Source of the DNA: Longispora sp047121295
GTDB taxonomy: Bacteria; Actinomycetota; Actinomycetes; Mycobacteriales; Micromonosporaceae
Direction: 5' to 3'
Length of the DNA: 64,000 bases
Assembly (NCBI RefSeq): GCF_047121295.1
Contig: NZ_CP139447.1
Coordinates: forward strand, 1,922,001-1,986,000
Positions within the stretch are counted from its first letter, which is position 1; each line of letters starts with the position of its first letter. Below the pieces are notes generated by a model, which saw only the letters and a program-made list of their open reading frames with translations, ran no database searches and was not told the origin of the DNA. Shown piece by piece: positions 27,389 to 35,487 of this stretch. Both the position numbers and the translations under genes were made by a program.

Positions 27389-27937
27389 TCACGCCCGCCA
27401 TTCGCTGGCCAGCAGCGACCAGATCTCGTCGTCCCGGCGCGGCTGACCCTCCTCGGCGGCGTTGACCTCGCGCAGCACCCCGTCCAGCCGCATCCCGAGC
27501 CGCTTGGCCACCGCGATGCTGCGCTCGTTGCCGGCGATGGTGCGCCACTCGACCCGGCTGAGCCCGCGCACCCCGAACGTCCAGTCCAGCAGGTGACCCA
27601 TCGCGGTCGTCACCAGGCCGTGCCCGACCGCCGAGGGCTCCAGCCAGCAGCCGGCCTCGGCCACGCCCGCCGCCGGGTCGAAGGACACGAACAGGATGCC
27701 GCCCACCAGCGTGCCGTCCAGCCAGATGCCCCAGATCCCGCCGGCGTCGGCGGCGTGCTTGTCGGCGTACCGGCGCAGCACCGCCCGGGCCGAGTCCAGG
27801 TCGGTGGCCACGAACGCCCGGCCGACCCACGGCGAGATGTAGTCGCGGCACCGGTCGAGGTTCGCCAGGAACTCCCCGGCCCGCCAGACGTCCAGCGGGC
27901 GGAGTTCGGCGCGGTCACCGAGAGGCAGTGCGAACAT
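27389..27937 (-). CDS. RimJ/RimL-type GNAT acetyltransferase
   Basis: 182-residue GNAT protein. AELRPLDVWRAGEFLANLDR and the motif-A region VTTAMGHLLDWTFGVRGLSRVEW, then NERSIAVAKRLGMRLDGVLRE, are typical of the RimJ/L group that acetylates protein N-termini or small molecules. ATG 27937 has AGGAGG 6 nt upstream. It is divergent from a TetR gene with only 47 bp between, so it is the obvious target of that repressor. Confidence 0.88.
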   Translation of the reverse strand: MFALPLGDRAELRPLDVWRAGEFLANLDRCRDYISPWVGRAFVATDLDSARAVLRRYADKHAADAGGIWGIWLDGTLVGGILFVSFDPAAGVAEAGCWLEPSAVGHGLVTTAMGHLLDWTFGVRGLSRVEWRTIAGNERSIAVAKRLGMRLDGVLREVNAAEEGQPRRDDEIWSLLASEWRA

Positions 27938-27957
27938 GGTGGCCTCCTACTACATAA

Positions 27958-27967
27958 CGAATGTTCG
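27958..27967. promoter_or_regulatory. Candidate TetR operator in a divergent promoter
   Basis: CGAATGTTCG (CGAA-TG-TTCG), extendable as AACGAATGTTCGGT, in the 47-bp gap between the GNAT and TetR genes. Confidence 0.5.
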
Positions 27968-27984
27968 GTAGGTACGCTAACACG

Positions 27985-28581
27985 ATGCCGCCTGCCCGAG
28001 GGGACCACGAAGCCCGCCGCCGCGACGTCTCCGAGGCCGTCTGGCGGGTGCTCGCCCGGCACGGCTTCGGCGGGCTGACCCTGCGCGCGGTCGCCGCCGA
28101 GATGAACGCCTCGACCGGCCTGCTCGTGCACTACTTCCCGAACAAGCGCGCGCTCCTCGGCCACGCCCTCGCCGTGCTGTTCGAGCGCACCGAGACCCGC
28201 GAACGCCTCGAACCACCCGCCGAGGGGCTGGCCGCGCTCCGGACCAGCCTGTGCGACATCCTGCCGCTGACCGGGGACGAGCCGGCCATGAGCAGGATCT
28301 GGGTGGGCTCCTGGGACGTGGCACTGTCCGATCCGGAGCTGGGCACCGAACAGGCGCGGCGCTACGCCCTCTCGCGGGACCGGCTCCAGGTGCACGTCGA
28401 GGCGGCCCAGCGCCGGGGGGAGCTGCCGGCGGGGGACGACCCGGCGGAGGTGGCGGCCACGGCGCAGTCGTTCGCGCTCGGGGTGGTGGTGCAGGCGCTG
28501 CTGGATCCGGCGGCGTTCCCGGCGAGCCGGCAGTTGGCGCTGCTGGACGACTTCCTGGCGGGCCTGGCCGCGAAGACGTGA
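27985..28581 (+). CDS. TetR-family transcriptional regulator
   Basis: 198-residue repressor. The N-terminal helix-turn-helix reads VLARHGFGGLTLRAVAAEMN followed by LLVHYFPNKRALLGHAL, the expected TetR arrangement. The ligand domain shows ISSN-free helices similar to the BetI/PfmR-like group (PAMSRIWVGSWDVALSDPEL). ATG 27985 is chosen because TetR proteins begin a few residues before this block; the ATG at 27961 lies inside the operator. Likely controls the divergent acetyltransferase and itself. Confidence 0.87.
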   Translation: MPPARGDHEARRRDVSEAVWRVLARHGFGGLTLRAVAAEMNASTGLLVHYFPNKRALLGHALAVLFERTETRERLEPPAEGLAALRTSLCDILPLTGDEPAMSRIWVGSWDVALSDPELGTEQARRYALSRDRLQVHVEAAQRRGELPAGDDPAEVAATAQSFALGVVVQALLDPAAFPASRQLALLDDFLAGLAAKT

Positions 28582-28594
28582 GCCTCCGCGGCGT

Positions 28595-28655
28595 GATCGC
28601 TGTTTCCGGCCGGGAGGTGTAGTCACGGTGCGCTTTTCGGCCGGAAACGGCGATC
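28595..28655. repeat. Long palindrome (family with 15043-15103), probable terminator
   Basis: 18-bp arms with one G-T pair (28595-28612 with 28638-28655) around a 25-nt centre containing GTGTAGTCA. It separates the convergent TetR and PLP-lyase genes by less than 15 bp on each side. Confidence 0.72.
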
Positions 28656-28662
28656 GTGGACC

Positions 28663-29736
28663 TCAGGTCAGGCGGGACAGCAGCGCCTTCACCCCGGCCG
28701 CCACCTCGTCGGCCGTCCACTCCAGGGCCGGCCCCGCCACGGTCAGCTCCGTCATCGACCACCCGGGCGTCCCGGCGTCCCACAGGAACCCCAGCACCCA
28801 CTCCCCGGTCTCCTCCGCGTGCGCCAGCGCCGCCGCGTTGACGGCCTCCGCCGGGTACGGCAGCCACACCTGGAACTGGTGCGTGTGCGGCACGGCCGGG
28901 TGCACCGTCGCGTGCCCGGCCAGCGCCCCGGCGACGACCTTGGCGTGCGCCACGTACTCCTCCAGCCGGGGGAGTTCCGTGTCGAGCCCGACCAGCGCGG
29001 ACAGGGCGGCCGGCCACTGCTGGAACAGGTTGCCGCCGTACCGGTGCCGCCACGCCCTGGCCTCCGCCACGAATCCGGCCGAACCGGTCAGCGCCGCGCC
29101 GGAGATGCCGCCGAGGGTCTTGTAGAAGGAGACGTACACCGAGTCGGCGAGCGCGGCGATCTCCGCGAGCGAGTGGCCGAGGTGCACCGTCGACTCCCAC
29201 AGCCGGGCCCCGTCGAGGTGCACCCGAGCGCCCCGGTCCCGGGCGGCGGCGACCGTCGCGGTCAGCTCGTCCCAGGTCGGGAGCAGGAAGCCGGGGTCGC
29301 GCAGCGGCAGTTCCAGCATCAGGGTGTCGAAGGGCTCACACGCCGCGATCTCCGCCGGGGCCGGCAGCCGGGGCGCCCGGGTCGGCCACACCGCCCGGAG
29401 CCCCGACAGGGTCGAGTAGGCGTGCCGTTCGTGCACCTCGGGGTGCGACTGCGGGTGCAGGGCCACGGTCGTGCCGTGGATGCGCAGGGCGGCCTGCTGG
29501 GCCATGGTGCCGGTCGGGAAGAACAGCGCCGCCTCCGCGCCGAGCAGGTCGGCGACCCGGGTCTCCAGCACCGCGACCGGTCCGCCGTCGCCGTACATGT
29601 CCCCGAGGCCCTGGGCGGCCGGGTGCGCGGCGAGCTGGGCCAGCCGTTCGGCGGGCGTGGGCATCGGGCCGCCGTTGAGCCGGCGCGTACAGCTCCGGAC
29701 GATCCTGGTGCGGCGTTCCACGTCGGTCTCGGTCAT
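28663..29736 (-). CDS. Threonine aldolase-like PLP lyase
   Basis: 357-residue fold-type I PLP enzyme of the beta-eliminating lyase family, clearly diverged from the aldolase at 15172. It has LFFPTGTMAQQAALR, VHLDGARLWES (PLP-binding Asp) and the lysine in SFYKTLGGISGAALTG. The N-terminal 25 residues (RTRIVRSCTRRLNGG) are not in typical aldolases. Substrate might be threonine, but another beta-hydroxy or beta-thio amino acid is possible. ATG 29736 is divergent from a GNAT gene with 52 bp between. Confidence 0.82.
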   Translation of the reverse strand: MTETDVERRTRIVRSCTRRLNGGPMPTPAERLAQLAAHPAAQGLGDMYGDGGPVAVLETRVADLLGAEAALFFPTGTMAQQAALRIHGTTVALHPQSHPEVHERHAYSTLSGLRAVWPTRAPRLPAPAEIAACEPFDTLMLELPLRDPGFLLPTWDELTATVAAARDRGARVHLDGARLWESTVHLGHSLAEIAALADSVYVSFYKTLGGISGAALTGSAGFVAEARAWRHRYGGNLFQQWPAALSALVGLDTELPRLEEYVAHAKVVAGALAGHATVHPAVPHTHQFQVWLPYPAEAVNAAALAHAEETGEWVLGFLWDAGTPGWSMTELTVAGPALEWTADEVAAGVKALLSRLT

Positions 29737-29788
29737 CGGTCGATCTTGCCACGGGAAAACCGCTGGCACGAGCCGCGAGAATCAACCC

Positions 29789-30187
29789 ATGATCGCGTAC
29801 TCCACGGACGTCTCCGTCCTCGACGCCACCCGCCTGACCGGCTTCTTCGTCGGCTGGCCGGTGGCGCCCACCGCCGAACGACACCTGGCAGTGCTCCGGG
29901 GCAGCCACCGGGTCGTCCTCGCCCTCGACGGCGACCGGGTGGTCGGCTTCGTCAACCTGGTCAGCGACGGGGTGCTCACCGGCTTCGTGCCGTGGCTGGA
30001 GGTGCTGCCGGAGTACCGGAAGAAGGGCATCGGCGCCGAACTCGTCCGCCGGATCCTCGCCGAGGCCGGCCACCTCTACTCGGTGGACCTGGTCTGCGAC
30101 CCGGACGTGAAGCCGTTCTACGAGCGCCTCGGCTTCTTCGAACTGACCGGCATGGGCGTCCGCAACCGCGCGGCGCTGACCGCCTGA
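29789..30187 (+). CDS. Small GNAT acetyltransferase
   Basis: 132-residue GNAT. The acetyl-CoA-binding segment LEVLPEYRKKGIGAELVRRIL and the C-terminal VCDPDVKPFYERLGF are complete. The N-terminal half (STDVSVLDATRLTGFFVGWP) is a common opening in actinomycete small-molecule acetyltransferases. Substrate unknown. ATG 29789 without a strong ribosome site; the 52-bp divergent gap suggests a shared control region with the PLP lyase. Confidence 0.85.
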   Translation: MIAYSTDVSVLDATRLTGFFVGWPVAPTAERHLAVLRGSHRVVLALDGDRVVGFVNLVSDGVLTGFVPWLEVLPEYRKKGIGAELVRRILAEAGHLYSVDLVCDPDVKPFYERLGFFELTGMGVRNRAALTA

Positions 30188-30201
30188 CCCGGGCGGCCGC
30201 A

Positions 30202-30241
30202 CGGGAAGGGGGCGTCGCGGGCCGGCGGCGCCCCCTTCCCG
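30202..30241. terminator. Bidirectional stem-loop
   Basis: Perfect 13-bp stem (30202-30214 with 30229-30241), 14-nt loop, between the convergent GNAT gene and the F420-type oxidoreductase. Confidence 0.8.
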
Positions 30242-30245
30242 CGGT

Positions 30246-30896
30246 CTACATCGCGGTGTGCACCGCGATGTTGAACTCGCCGGTCCCCACCGCGCCGTAC
30301 AGCGACAGCCACAGCGGCAGGTACATCTCCAGGCCGCGCGCCGCCCGGATCCCGCCCAGGTCCAGCACCCGGCCCTCGGGCCAGCCGAACTCGCCGAGCA
30401 GCCCCCGGGTGATCTCCTTCGCGTCGGCGTCCTCGCCGGCGACGAACACGACGTGGTCGCCCGGCACCCTGTCCGGCCGGACCATCACCGACGCGGTCAC
30501 GGTGTTGAGCGACTTGACGACCTTCGTGGCCGGGTACGCCGCCTGGATCCGCTCGGCGAGGCTGTCGGTGTTGGCCACCGACAGGGTCGGCGGGAAGCCG
30601 GCCGAGAAGTCCAGCGGGTTGGACACGTCGATCAGGACCTTGCCGGCCAGGTTGGCCTCGCCGGCCGCCGCGAGGGCGTCGAGCGTGCCCACGCCGTTCG
30701 TGCAGTTCAGCACGATGGCGCCGTACGCCGCCGCGTCGGCGAACGTCCCCGCCCGGCCGTGGTGTGCGGCCGCCCAGGCCGTGGCGTTCTCGTTGCCGGC
30801 CTGTCGTGCGCCCATGGTCACCGCGTGGCCCAACTCCACGAGCCTGCTCGCGATCGTCTGCCCGACGGTGCCGGTGCCCAGTACCCCGATGTTCAT
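30246..30896 (-). CDS. NADP/F420-type oxidoreductase (fno-like)
   Basis: 216-residue Rossmann protein of the family that includes F420H2:NADP oxidoreductase. The N-terminus MNIGVLGTGTVGQTIASRL with GAR at the end of strand 2 is the NADPH-binding form, and SLNTVTASVMVRP and LGGIRAARGLEMYLPLWL follow the family pattern. It begins 11 bp after egtD ends and reads in the same direction, so it is probably the last gene of the egtB-egtC-egtD operon. A role in ergothioneine metabolism is not established; this may be only a co-transcribed redox enzyme. Confidence 0.82.
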   Translation of the reverse strand: MNIGVLGTGTVGQTIASRLVELGHAVTMGARQAGNENATAWAAAHHGRAGTFADAAAYGAIVLNCTNGVGTLDALAAAGEANLAGKVLIDVSNPLDFSAGFPPTLSVANTDSLAERIQAAYPATKVVKSLNTVTASVMVRPDRVPGDHVVFVAGEDADAKEITRGLLGEFGWPEGRVLDLGGIRAARGLEMYLPLWLSLYGAVGTGEFNIAVHTAM

Positions 30897-30906
30897 GATC
30901 TTGATC

Positions 30907-31857
30907 CTACGTCGTGACGGCCAGCGTGAGGCCGAACAACGCGTCGGGGTCCGTCCACCAGCGCAGCGGCTCGAACCCGGCGGCCCGCAGCTCGGCGGCC
31001 ACCCCCGCCTCGCGGAACTTCGCCGACACCTCGGTGTGCAGCTCCTCCTTGGCGGCGAACTCCACGGTCAGGTCCAGCCGGGACAGCGTGACCCGCATGT
31101 CCCGCTCGGCCCGCAGCCGCATCTCGATCCACTCGTGCTCGGCGTCCCAGTGCGCGACGTGCGCGAAGGAGTCGACGTCGAAGTCCGCGCCCAGCTCCCG
31201 GTTGAGCACCCGCAGCACGTTCTTGTTGAACTCGGCGGTCACCCCGGCCGCGTCGTCGTAGGCCCGGACCAGGGTGCCGGGGTCCTTGACCAGGTCGGTG
31301 CCCAGCAGCAGCCACTCGCCCGGTTCCAGGGCCCCGCGCAGCTCGGCGTAGAACCGGGCCCGCTCCTCGGGGATCAGGTTGCCGATCGTGCCGCCGAGGA
31401 ACGCCACGAGCCGCGAGTCGGCCTTCGGGATCCGCTCCAGGTGCCGGTTGAAGTCGGCGACCAGGGCATGGACCCGCATGTTCGGGTACTCCGCGTGCAC
31501 GGCCACCGCCGCCGCCTTCAACGCGCTCACCGACACGTCCAGCGGCATGAACAGCTCCGGGCCGAGCGCGTCGAGCAGCAGCCGGGTCTTGTCCGAGGAG
31601 CCGGAACCGAGCTCCACCAGGGTCCGCGCGCCGGTCAGCTCCGCGATCTCGTGCGCCCGCTCCGTGAGGATGGCCCGCTCGGTGCGGGTCGGGTAGTACT
31701 CCTCGAGCTGGGTGATCTCCTCGAACAGGTCGCTGCCCCGGGCGTCGTAGAACCAGCGGGGCGACAGCCACTTGGGCGTCGCGGTCAGGCCGGCCGACGC
31801 GTCGGCGCGCAGCTGTTTAGCCAGGTCGGTGTGGTCGAGGTAGATGTCGAGTTCCAT
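30907..31857 (-). CDS. egtD: L-histidine N-alpha-methyltransferase (ergothioneine)
   Basis: 316-residue enzyme that trimethylates histidine to hercynine, the first committed ergothioneine step. The DUF2260/EgtD signatures are clear: SPRWFYDARGSDLFEEIT, LEEYYPTRTERAIL, ELGSGSSDKTRLLLDAL (SAM motif), VAFLGGTIGNLIPEER and GTDLVKDPGTLVRAYDD. The start overlaps the egtC stop by 4 nt (ATGA). Product is then sulfoxidised by EgtB. Confidence 0.95.
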   Translation of the reverse strand: MELDIYLDHTDLAKQLRADASAGLTATPKWLSPRWFYDARGSDLFEEITQLEEYYPTRTERAILTERAHEIAELTGARTLVELGSGSSDKTRLLLDALGPELFMPLDVSVSALKAAAVAVHAEYPNMRVHALVADFNRHLERIPKADSRLVAFLGGTIGNLIPEERARFYAELRGALEPGEWLLLGTDLVKDPGTLVRAYDDAAGVTAEFNKNVLRVLNRELGADFDVDSFAHVAHWDAEHEWIEMRLRAERDMRVTLSRLDLTVEFAAKEELHTEVSAKFREAGVAAELRAAGFEPLRWWTDPDALFGLTLAVTT

Positions 31858-32585
31858 CAGATGGCCTCCGTGGTCGTACCGGTCCGGGTCACGGTCACGA
31901 TCCGGTGATCGTCCACCTGTACCCAGTCGCCGGCTTCGTCGAACGGTTCGGACGCCACAGTCCCGGGGCGGGTCCACAGCGAGTGCCCGCAGGTACTCGC
32001 CACGATCGTCTCCCCGTCGGTCAGCAGCAGGTTGAGCCTGGCGGTCGGGGCCGCCTCGTACACCTCGGTGACGGTCTCCGCGACCGCCTTCACCGGGGAC
32101 ATCCCGGACCGCAGCCGGTCGCGGACCAGCGCCCAGAGCAGCGCGGAGTCCGTCGGCGCGTCCAGCTGGATCAGGTCGAGCACGGGCAGCCGGGCGGCGA
32201 CGTCGGCGACGACCTCCGGCCAGCCCCGGACCACCCCGTTGTGGCTGAACAGCCACTGGTCCTCGGTGAACGGGGCGCACGCCGTCTCCACCACCGGCAT
32301 CCGGGGCGTGGCCGCCCGGACCGCGCCGACGATCGCGCCGGAGCGGATCGACCGGGCCAGAGAGGAGAAGTTCGTGTCGCCCCAGATCGGCACCGCGCGC
32401 CGGTAGCGCACCGGTGGCGCGCTGTCGCCCGGGTACCAGCCGACGCCGAAGCCGTCCACGTTGATCGTGCCGCCGCCCCGCATGTCGCGTGGAGCCCAGG
32501 ACTGGTGCCGGAGCGAGTGCTCCGGGTCGAGCAGCAACTCGGCCAGGGTGACCGGTTCTCCGACGTACGCCAGGTGACGGCACAT
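31857..32585 (-). CDS. egtC: Gamma-glutamyl hercynylcysteine S-oxide hydrolase
   Basis: 242-residue class-II glutamine-amidotransferase-fold enzyme that removes glutamate in ergothioneine synthesis. MCRHLAYVG places the nucleophilic Cys at position 2; DGFGVGWY and FSHNGVVRGWP are the usual amidotransferase strands. It begins 3 bp after egtB and its stop overlaps the egtD start. In mycobacteria the same order B-C-D is seen within egtABCDE. Confidence 0.94.
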   Translation of the reverse strand: MCRHLAYVGEPVTLAELLLDPEHSLRHQSWAPRDMRGGGTINVDGFGVGWYPGDSAPPVRYRRAVPIWGDTNFSSLARSIRSGAIVGAVRAATPRMPVVETACAPFTEDQWLFSHNGVVRGWPEVVADVAARLPVLDLIQLDAPTDSALLWALVRDRLRSGMSPVKAVAETVTEVYEAAPTARLNLLLTDGETIVASTCGHSLWTRPGTVASEPFDEAGDWVQVDDHRIVTVTRTGTTTEAI

Positions 32586-32588
32586 GGG

Positions 32589-33890
32589 TTAGCTCCGTTC
32601 GTCGTCGTCTACATCCCGAGCGCAGCGGAACCCGGCGAAGATCTGCCGCCGGATCGGGTAGTCCCAGTTGCGGAAGGTGCCACGGCAGGCCGCGGCGTCC
32701 GTGCCGAAGGAGCCGCCGCGCAGCACCCTGTACTCCGGCCCGAAGAACACCTCCGAGTACTCCCGGTACGGGAACGCCCGGAACCCCGGGTAGCCCGTGA
32801 ACACCGAGGACGTCCACTCCCACACGTCGCCGACCAGCTGGTGCACGCCCAGCGGCGAGACCCCGGCCGGGTACGCGCCCACCGGGGCGGGGGACAGGTG
32901 CCGCTGGCCCAGGTTGGCGTGCTCGACCGTCGGGTCGTCGTCGCCCCACGGGTACCGCCGGGACCTGCCCGTGGCCGGGTCCCACCGGGCCGCCTTCTCC
33001 CACTCGGCCTCGCTCGGCAGCCGCTTGCCGGCCCAGCGCGCGTACGCGTCCGCCTCGTACCAGCACACGTGCACCACGGGCTCGTCCGGGATCCGGGCCT
33101 CCACGCGCCCGAACCGGGTGTACGTCCCGTCCGGGCCCCAGTGCCCCGGCCCGGTCAGCCCGGCGGCGCGGACGTGCGACCAGCCGTCGGGGGCCCACCA
33201 ACGCTGGTCGGTGTAGCCGCCGTCGGTGACGAACGCCTCGTACTCCGCGTTCGTCACCGGGGCCACGTCGATCAGGAACGCCGCCACGTCGACCCGGTGC
33301 GCGGGGCGCTCGTTGTCCAGCGCCCACGGCTCGATGTCGGTGCCCATCGTGAACGGGCCGGCCGGGACCAGCACCTCGCCGGACACCGGGTGCCCGGGCG
33401 GCGGCGGGACGGCCGCCAGCACGGGATCGCCGACCCGGAGCTGGTGGGTGGCGAGCATCGTCTCGTCGTGCTGCTGCTCGTGCTGCACGACCATCCCGAA
33501 CGCGAACGCGTCGGTGACCAGCTCGCGGCCCTCCAGCGGGACCGTGTCCAGCACGTCCAGCACGTGCTCGCGGACGTCGCGGACATACGTCCGGGCGGCG
33601 GCCGGGCCGAGCAGGGGCAGGGCGGGACGGTCGGCGCGGGGGTGCTTGAAGGCGTCGTACAGCTCGTCGAGGTCGGCGCGCAGGGGCTCCCGGCCGCCCG
33701 CGTCGCGGACCAGCCAGATCTCCTCCTGGTTACCGATGTGCGCGAGGTCCCACACGAGGGGGGACATCAGTCGCGAATGTTGCCGCACCAGATCGGCGTC
33801 ATCCACGGCGTCGGTCAGTAGCAGGCTCCGCGACCGGGCCCGCTGCAACTCGGCAGCGGCCCGGGCCCGAAGATCATCGGGGTCGGTCAA
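32589..33890 (-). CDS. egtB: Ergothioneine sulfoxide synthase
   Basis: 433-residue non-heme iron enzyme joining gamma-glutamylcysteine to hercynine. The N-terminal DinB-like domain supplies the iron ligands (His in DLAHIGNQEE and the pair in QHEQQHDETM); the C-terminal formylglycine-enzyme-like domain runs from VPAGPFTMGT to RQIFAGFRCARD, with VWEWTSSVF and YRVLRGGSFG. Using gamma-glutamylcysteine fits the presence of egtC. TTG 33890 follows AGGAGGAG closely; the frame is open further up to TTG 33965, but those residues are not conserved. Confidence 0.93.
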   Translation of the reverse strand: MTDPDDLRARAAAELQRARSRSLLLTDAVDDADLVRQHSRLMSPLVWDLAHIGNQEEIWLVRDAGGREPLRADLDELYDAFKHPRADRPALPLLGPAAARTYVRDVREHVLDVLDTVPLEGRELVTDAFAFGMVVQHEQQHDETMLATHQLRVGDPVLAAVPPPPGHPVSGEVLVPAGPFTMGTDIEPWALDNERPAHRVDVAAFLIDVAPVTNAEYEAFVTDGGYTDQRWWAPDGWSHVRAAGLTGPGHWGPDGTYTRFGRVEARIPDEPVVHVCWYEADAYARWAGKRLPSEAEWEKAARWDPATGRSRRYPWGDDDPTVEHANLGQRHLSPAPVGAYPAGVSPLGVHQLVGDVWEWTSSVFTGYPGFRAFPYREYSEVFFGPEYRVLRGGSFGTDAAACRGTFRNWDYPIRRQIFAGFRCARDVDDDERS

Positions 33891-34039
33891 ATCTCCTCCT
33901 CGCTTCCCCCATTCTTGCCCACCAAACCTACGGAAGACCAGGATCGGATGACCGAATATCGACAATCAGGGGGTACCGGGGCCCCGCGACCCCGGAATCC
34001 GGGTGCGAGGGCCTCTTCGACCCGGGCTACGGTGGCCAC

Positions 34040-34858
34040 GTGCCCGAACTCATGATCAACAACAGTAGCCTGGCGTACGCCGTCGAGGGGACCGGCCCGG
34101 CCGTGCTTCTCCTGCACTCGGGGATCGCCGACCACCGGATGTGGGACGCGCTCGTCCCGGCCCTCGCCGGCCGGCGGACCGTGATCCGCCCCGACCTGCG
34201 CGGCTACGGCGCCTCGCCCGCCCCGACGGAGCCGTTCGGACACGTCGCCGACGTCGTGGCCCTCCTCGACCACCTCGGCGTGGACCGGGTCGACGTGGTC
34301 GGCTCCTCGAACGGCGGCCGGATCGCCGTCAACCTCACCGCCGCCCGGCCCGACCTGGTCGCCACGCTGACGCTGCTGGCCGCCGCCCCGGTCGCGGGCC
34401 TCGGCCCCGGTCCCGAGGACGGGGCGGAGCCCGGGTCGGCCCCCGCCGGGCACGTCTGGTCCGCCGAACTGCTCGCCTACTCGGCCGCCGAGGACGCCGC
34501 GCTGGAGGCGGGGGACGTCGAGGAGGCCGTCCGGCTGAATGTCGACGTGTGGCTGCGCGGCCCGCACCGGTCCGAGACGCCGGCGGCGCTGGCCGTGCTC
34601 GACGGGCCACTGAGGACCTCGCTGCGCAACCAGGCCGCCACCGACCGTCATGTCCTCGGCGCGCCGGCCCCGGACCTGGCCGCGATCGCCGTGCCCACCG
34701 TCGTGGGGTACGGCGACCGCGACGTGGCCGACTTCGAGGCGATCGCCCGCCGGTACGCCGCGCGGATCCCCGGCGCGCGCCTCGTCGCGTTCCCCGGGGC
34801 CGGGCACATGATCCCGGTCGAGCAGCCGGACGAGGTGCTGGCCGCGCTGCCGTTCTGA
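34040..34858 (+). CDS. Alpha/beta-fold hydrolase
   Basis: 272-residue hydrolase. Oxyanion strand VLLLHSGIADHRMWDAL, nucleophile elbow VVGSSNGGRIA (Ser in GxSxG), acid VVGYGDRDVADFE and catalytic His in FPGAGHMIPVEQP are all present in the order of lactone, ester or haloperoxidase-like hydrolases. Substrate unknown. GTG 34040 is followed by PELMINNSSLAYAVEG. Divergent from egtB with a 150-bp gap. Confidence 0.9.
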   Translation: MPELMINNSSLAYAVEGTGPAVLLLHSGIADHRMWDALVPALAGRRTVIRPDLRGYGASPAPTEPFGHVADVVALLDHLGVDRVDVVGSSNGGRIAVNLTAARPDLVATLTLLAAAPVAGLGPGPEDGAEPGSAPAGHVWSAELLAYSAAEDAALEAGDVEEAVRLNVDVWLRGPHRSETPAALAVLDGPLRTSLRNQAATDRHVLGAPAPDLAAIAVPTVVGYGDRDVADFEAIARRYAARIPGARLVAFPGAGHMIPVEQPDEVLAALPF

Positions 34859-34950
34859 CGCGGGCCGCCGGGTGTGCGGAGCTAGGCATTCCTGGCAGGG
34901 CATGTCGGGCGGGGTGTGCGGAACCGGGTGTGCCGGGTCGGGCGTGGCGA

Positions 34951-35012
34951 GCCGGGTGTGCTGAGCCGGGCGTGCTGAGCCGGGCGTGCTGAGCCGGGTG
35001 TGCTGAGCCGGG
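34951..35012 (+). repeat. 14-bp minisatellite, 4.4 copies
   Basis: GCCGGGCGTGCTGA repeats with C/T at position 7, four full units plus six bases. Degenerate copies continue upstream to about 34905. The surrounding 316-bp gap (34859-35174) has no gene. Confidence 0.8.
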
Positions 35013-35139
35013 CCGCCGGCCGGCCCGGAGGGTCGGCCGGCGGCCCGGGGCCCGGCGCTGTCCTCGGCGGGGATGGCCGCCCGGGAACCCCGGGGCCGGG
35101 TCGGGCCGGGCACGGCGACGGCCGCCGGAGACCGGGTGG

Positions 35140-35157
35140 GGTGTCGCCGTAACCGTC
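35140..35157 (-). repeat. Dispersed intergenic repeat, copy 4
   Basis: Minus strand GACGGTTACGGCGACACC, identical to the copy at 4081, 17 bp beyond the stop of the small membrane protein. Confidence 0.78.
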
Positions 35158-35174
35158 TGATGGTTCTTGCTCTT

Positions 35175-35354
35175 CTACCGGCGGCGGAACCGGCGGGACC
35201 AGCCGCCACCCGTGGCTCCGGCCGCGAAGTTCAGGGCGAGGAACAGCAGCCCGGCCGTCGTGAGGGTCGTCGCGTCGATCAGCCCGGGGTCGATGCCCGC
35301 GAGCTGGAACAGCAGCGCGAGGCCGAACAGCACCGCGGCGATGAGGGCGAACAT
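35175..35354 (-). CDS. Small two-helix membrane protein, unknown
   Basis: 59 residues: helix 1 FALIAAVLFGLALLFQLAG, a short loop, helix 2 TTAGLLFLALNFAAG and a basic tail GWSRRFRRR. ATG 35354 is fixed by AGGAGG 5 nt upstream; the frame extends further up but without a start signal. Proteins of this size and shape are widespread and uncharacterised in actinomycetes. It is divergent from the first zinc-ribbon protein of the tail cluster. Confidence 0.75.
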   Translation of the reverse strand: MFALIAAVLFGLALLFQLAGIDPGLIDATTLTTAGLLFLALNFAAGATGGGWSRRFRRR

Positions 35355-35487
35355 AGTGCCTCCTGTCGATGGGTCGACTCTGTATGCCCAGCGCCGTCCC
35401 GTTTCAAACCCCTGCCTGCCCCAAAGGGCCACGGGGACTGCCCCTGGTGCCGTGTCGCGGGCCGGGGTGCCGGCGGGATGGTGAGGT

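Noticed and set aside
28663..29736. EgtE-type C-S lyase to complete the ergothioneine pathway
   Set aside because: The sequence belongs to the threonine-aldolase/beta-eliminating lyase family, not to the EgtE aminotransferase family, and a gene on the other strand separates it from the egt operon. Kept only as a speculative note.
34905..35012. CRISPR-like array
   Set aside because: The 14-bp units are directly joined with no spacers, and no cas gene is near; it is a minisatellite.
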